DNA from: Atherix ibis
Taxonomy: Eukaryota; Arthropoda; Insecta; Diptera; Athericidae
Direction of reading: 5' to 3'
NCBI GenBank assembly: GCA_958298945.1
Contig: CATQJD010000139.1
Span: 1 to 64,000, forward strand
Length of the DNA stretch: 64,000 nucleotides
Positions 62,491-64,000 of this stretch are shown piece after piece. Each line of letters starts with the position of its first letter. The first letter of the stretch is position 1. A model generated the notes under the pieces. It saw nothing but the letters and a program-made list of their open reading frames with translations, made no database searches and was not told the DNA's origin. The position numbers were made by a program, and so were the translations under genes.

Positions 62491-62770
62491 TATGAAGTAG
62501 TATATTTATGAGGAATATGAAGTAGTATATTTAAGAGGAATTTGAAGTAGTATATTTAAGAGGAATATGAAATAGTATGTTTAAGAGGAATATGAAGTAG
62601 TATGTGTAAGAGGAATATGAAGTAGTATGTTTAAGAGGAATATGAAATAGTATATTTAAGAGGAATATGAAGTAGTATATTTAAGAGGAATCTGAAGTAG
62701 TATATTTAAGAGGAATATGAAGTAGTATGTTTGAGAAGAATATGAAGTGGTATGTTTAAGAGGAATATGA

Positions 62771-62793
62771 AGTAGTTTGCTTAAGAGGAATGA
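62771..62793 (+). repeat. 23-bp monomer (GGAATGA)
   Basis: Two bases lost from GGAATATGA, in a monomer with AGTTTGCTTAAG. Private. Confidence 0.95.
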
Positions 62794-63618
62794 AGTAGTA
62801 TGTTTAAGAGGAATATGAAGTAGCATATTTATGAGGAATATGAAGAAGTATGTTTAAGAGGAATATGAAGTAGTATGTTTAAGAGGAATATGAAGTAGTA
62901 TGTTTAAGAGGAATATGAACTAGTATGTTTAAGTGGAATATGAAGTAGTATGTTTAAGAGGAATATGAAGTAGTATGTTTAAGAGGAATATGAAGTAGTA
63001 TCTTTAAGAGGAATATGAAGTAGTATGTTTAAGAGGAATATGAAGTAGTATGTTTAAGAGGAATATGAAGTAGTATAATTAAGAGGAATATGAAGTAGTA
63101 TATTTAACAGGAATATGAAGTAGTATGTTTTAGAGGAATATGAAGTAGTATGTTTAAGAGGAATATGAAGTAGTATGTTTAAAAGGAATATGAAGTAGTA
63201 TGTTGAAGAGGAACATGAAGTAGTATGCTTAAGAGGAATATGAAGTAGTATGTTTAAAAGGAATATGAAGTAGTATGTTTAAGAGGAATATGAAGTAATA
63301 TGCTTAAGAGGAATATGAAGTAGTATATTTAAGAGGAATATGAAGTAGTATGTTTAAGAGGAATATGAAGTAGTATGTTTAAGAGGAATATGAAGTAGTA
63401 TGTTTAAGAGTAATATAAAGTAGTATGTTTAAGAGGATTATGACGTAGTATGTTTAAGAGGTATATGAAGTAGTATGTTTAAGAGGAATATGAAGTAGTA
63501 TGCTTAAGAGGAATATGAAGTAGCATATTTAAGACGAATATGAAGTAGTATATTTAAGAGGAATATGAAGTAGTATGTTTAAGAGGAATACGAAGTAGTA
63601 TGTTTAAGAGGAATATGC

Positions 63619-63642
63619 AGTACTATATGTAAGAGGAATATG
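63619..63642 (+). repeat. 24-bp monomer ending ATATG
   Basis: The terminal A is lost, so the next monomer reads ATATGAGTAG across the junction. It also has AGTACTATATGTAAG. Private. Confidence 0.92.
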
Positions 63643-63817
63643 AGTAGTATATTAAAGAGGAATATGAAGAAGTATGTTTAAGGGGAATATGAAGTAGTAT
63701 GTTTAAGAGGAATTTGAAGTAGTATGTTTAAGAGAAATATGACGTAGTATATTTAAGAGGAATATGAAGTAGTATATTTATGAGGAATATGAAGTAGTAT
63801 ATTTAAGAGGAATATGA

Positions 63818-63841
63818 AGTAATATGATTAAGAGGAAATGA
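63818..63841 (+). repeat. 24-bp monomer (AGGAAATGA)
   Basis: One T lost from AGGAATATGA, in an AGTAATATGATT monomer. Private. Confidence 0.95.
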
Positions 63842-64000
63842 AGTAGTATATTTAAGAGGAATATGAAGTAGTATATTTAAGAGCAATATGAAGTAGTATA
63901 TTTAAGGGGAATATGAAGTAGTATATTTAAGAGCAATATGAAGTAGTATATTTAAGAGGAATATGAAGTAGTATGTTTAAGAGGAATATGAAGTAGTATA

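Larger units (their letters stand above)
1..64000 (+). repeat. 25-bp satellite DNA array filling the window
   Basis: Every base belongs to a head-to-tail tandem repeat of a 25-bp monomer whose consensus is bases 1-25 (AGTAG, then the core TATGTTTAAGAGGAATATGA). The consensus has 10 A, 8 T, 7 G and no C. I tracked the phase through all length changes: 2,563 monomers plus 9 terminal bases, 33 of them not 25 bp. No monomer is inverted and no unique sequence interrupts the array. The commonest variant is G or A at monomer position 9 (TATGTTT or TATATTT). Others, such as GAGCAAT, GATGAAAATG and AGTAATAT, mark sub-blocks. There is no coding potential: the + strand has three stops per monomer, the - strand has TAA once, and 25 is not divisible by 3. 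I do not recognise the family. It looks like eukaryotic heterochromatic satellite, possibly centromeric, but location and host cannot be read from the sequence. Confidence 0.99.
62491..64000 (+). repeat. Domain G: satellite beyond the right HOR edge
   Basis: Monomers continue in the same orientation, but variants are mostly private (TATCTTTAAG near 63,001, AATCTGAAG near 62,691, AAGTGGAATATG near 62,933). Three monomers are short (62,771, 63,619 and 63,818). Some right-half variants persist: GGATTATGACGTAG near 63,436 and alternating AGAGCAATATG near 63,872 and 63,922. The array runs off the window end inside a monomer (63,992-64,000). Confidence 0.8.

Noticed and set aside
1..64000. Protein-coding genes or a coding tandem repeat
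   Set aside because: The + strand monomer has TAG, TAA and TGA and the - strand has TAA. As 25 is not a multiple of 3, each frame meets stops at least every 75 bp unless a variant removes one. Any open stretch is a short accident of variant monomers.
1..64000. CRISPR array
   Set aside because: The repeats are regular, but there are no unique spacers: the repeats abut directly and vary by point substitution. No cas-like sequence is present.
1..64000. Telomeric or simple microsatellite repeat
   Set aside because: The unit is 25 bp with internal complexity and higher-order structure; it does not contain TTAGGG, TTTAGGG, TTAGG or similar tandem units.
1..64000. TATA boxes, -10 elements or polyadenylation signals
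   Set aside because: TATATTTAAG appears in very many monomers, and AATAAA arises in a few variants (for example 5,046). In an AT-rich repeat these are expected and have no associated gene.
1..64000. Transposon or retroelement insertion, or an inverted segment
   Set aside because: I looked for loss of the 25-bp phase, for C-rich runs and for reversed monomers (CTCTTAAAC or CATACTAC). The longest off-pattern stretch is 10 bp (the 35-bp monomers) and no reversal was seen.
1..64000. CENP-B box or another known centromere protein motif
   Set aside because: The CENP-B box needs TTCG and CGGGA elements. The consensus has no C and no such motif, so a centromere role cannot be argued from a known binding site.
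1..64000. Assembly artefact producing artificial repeats
   Set aside because: Substitution patterns differ between copies, odd-length monomers are shared in a consistent nested way, and blocks differ by private changes, so the bulk is genuine. Copy numbers of the youngest duplications (13.7-15.7 kb, 49.3-62.5 kb) could still be miscounted.
1..64000. Naming the host species or clade
   Set aside because: There is no gene or known element to anchor it. Satellite sequence alone, unrecognised by me, does not separate plant, insect, other invertebrate or other eukaryote.

Overview
The whole window is one uninterrupted tandem (satellite) DNA array. The repeat unit is 25 bp, always in the same orientation, with no gene, RNA gene, transposon, spacer or unique sequence anywhere. 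The consensus equals bases 1-25: AGTAG followed by a core reading TATGTTTAAGAGGAATATGA. It contains 10 A, 8 T, 7 G and no C, so the + strand is about 28% G+C with nearly all of it G. I followed the repeat phase from end to end. The window resolves into 2,563 monomers plus a 9-base partial one, and all but 33 monomers are exactly 25 bp. Those 33 (24, 23, 22, 13, 12, 31 or 35 bp) act as landmarks for mapping higher-order structure.

An array this long, pure and hierarchically organised points to a eukaryotic nuclear genome assembled from long reads, in centromeric, pericentromeric, subtelomeric or other heterochromatic DNA. I do not recognise the monomer and cannot name the organism or clade. 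Short minisatellites of similar size (23 and 28 bp) are known at the holocentromeres of the plant Chionographis japonica, so a centromeric role is possible, but nothing in the sequence proves it.

Layout. (A) 1-5,149: mixed variants with short local duplications (300 bp and 100 bp). (B) about 5,150-22,535: a left family of higher-order repeats. Blocks P (2.5 kb) and Q (2.0 kb) recur at offsets of 4,474, 5,024 and 4,949 bp, with internal tandem duplications of 1,000, 525, 1,175, 900 and 150 bp. (C) about 22,536-31,010: mixed array with a 1.15 kb block repeated at 1,860 bp, a 531-bp-offset block and three consecutive 375-bp units. (D) about 31,011-39,721: a cassette family with seven copies spaced from about 0.7 to 2.7 kb, including a 1.37 kb tandem duplication. 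(E) about 39,722-42,119: a transition zone with many irregular monomers. (F) about 42,120-62,490: a right family of higher-order repeats, settling into units of 4,937 and 4,712 bp, each beginning with a truncated 12-bp monomer and each carrying nested 300-bp and 1,100-bp-offset duplications. (G) about 62,491-64,000: the array continues, but the higher-order pattern is lost.

Nothing here works as genes. On the + strand each monomer carries TAG, TAA and TGA, and on the - strand one TAA. Because 25 is not a multiple of 3, every frame is closed repeatedly. The biology to read is the turnover record: unequal exchange and local homogenisation on scales from 50 bp to about 5 kb, with diagnostic variants confined to particular domains.
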